In this document: positions 29,916 to 30,094 of the stretch, piece by piece
Layout of the letters: every line of letters begins with the position of its first letter
Position numbering within the stretch: position 1 is the stretch's first letter
Assembly: GCA_010015655.1 (NCBI GenBank)
Contig: ML976753.1
Location: forward strand, 131,732 to 161,825
Source of the DNA: Bimuria novae-zelandiae CBS 107.79
Lineage: Eukaryota; Ascomycota; Dothideomycetes; Pleosporales; Didymosphaeriaceae
Direction: 5' to 3'
DNA length: 30,094 nt
Notes under the pieces: generated by a model
Told to the model about the DNA's origin: nothing
The model's database searches: none
The model's input: only the letters and a program-made list of their open reading frames with translations
Translations under genes and position numbers: made by a program

Positions 29916-29946
29916 GCTCAATGGGCCACACATGCTCAATGGGCCA
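29916..29946. repeat. Two exact 13-nt direct repeats, period 18
   Basis: GCTCAATGGGCCA occurs at 29916-29928 and 29934-29946 with 5 nt between. It adjoins the inverted repeats to the left and is probably part of the same repeated element. Confidence 0.85.
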
Positions 29947-30094
29947 GCTGCACTTTGATACCCACCACCACATCAAAACACGCCCTATTTACATCAAATA
30001 AAATGCCAAAGATCACGAAGAGCATGTCCACTTACCGATCCGAATGTGAAATTATCGAAAAACACGTTGTGGTGTTAAAGACTTTGACGCGGCC
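29947..30094. other. Right edge without a recognisable gene
   Basis: I see no coding sequence or element end here. The matching end of the Tc1 relic, if kept, is not recognisable. Confidence 0.4.

Noticed and set aside
1..30094. CRISPR array, bacterial operon, biosynthetic gene cluster or defence island
   Set aside because: No regularly spaced repeats, genes are spliced and eukaryotic, and no backbone synthase or linked pathway genes are present.

Overview
The window looks like nuclear DNA of a filamentous ascomycete (Pezizomycotina). The gene families suggest Dothideomycetes/Pleosporales, but that placement is inference. Supporting signs are spliced genes with very short introns (mostly 46-94 nt, often with a CTAAC/CTGAC-type branch site), a dispersed 5S rRNA gene, Fot1/pogo and Tc1 transposons (one with stop codons of repeat-induced-point-mutation type), and fungal families such as PAQR, RPL5, ARP2, SurE and a naphthol-reductase-like SDR. 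Exon structures were built by hand from splice sites, reading frame and family knowledge; nothing was aligned or searched.

Left part (1-5.1 kb): an uninterrupted pogo/Fot1-type transposase runs off the left edge on the minus strand, with its probable terminus near 1446. Next is a seven-intron minus-strand PAQR (adiponectin-receptor/haemolysin-III) gene that includes a 13-nt exon. A plus-strand multi-pass membrane-protein gene follows; it is intact except for one in-frame TGA.

Middle (5.1-16.6 kb), the conserved core: a 1203-residue LRR protein (minus), RPL5 (minus) and ARP2 (plus) sharing a 572-nt divergent promoter, and a short disordered hypothetical protein (plus). The RPL5/ARP2 promoter holds a 15-nt exact copy of the internal control segment of the 5S rRNA gene found at 28.9 kb in this window. 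RPL5 is the protein that binds 5S rRNA.

Right part (16.6-30.1 kb): after 3.6 kb in which I see no gene come five minus-strand genes. They are an acidic hypothetical (one in-frame TAG), a SAM-methyltransferase-like gene (one in-frame TAG), a BTB-like protein, a two-unit ABM-like protein and a stand-alone SurE phosphatase. A plus-strand SDR, a structurally sound 5S rRNA gene and a stop-riddled, truncated Tc1 transposase complete the window.

The most interesting observations are: the 5S control-region copy in the RPL5/ARP2 promoter; three otherwise intact genes each broken by exactly one stop; the 13-nt PAQR exon; the contrast between the clean pogo element and the mutated Tc1 element; and a perfect 18-bp palindrome upstream of the BTB-like gene. 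No multi-gene system such as a biosynthetic cluster or a defence island is evident.
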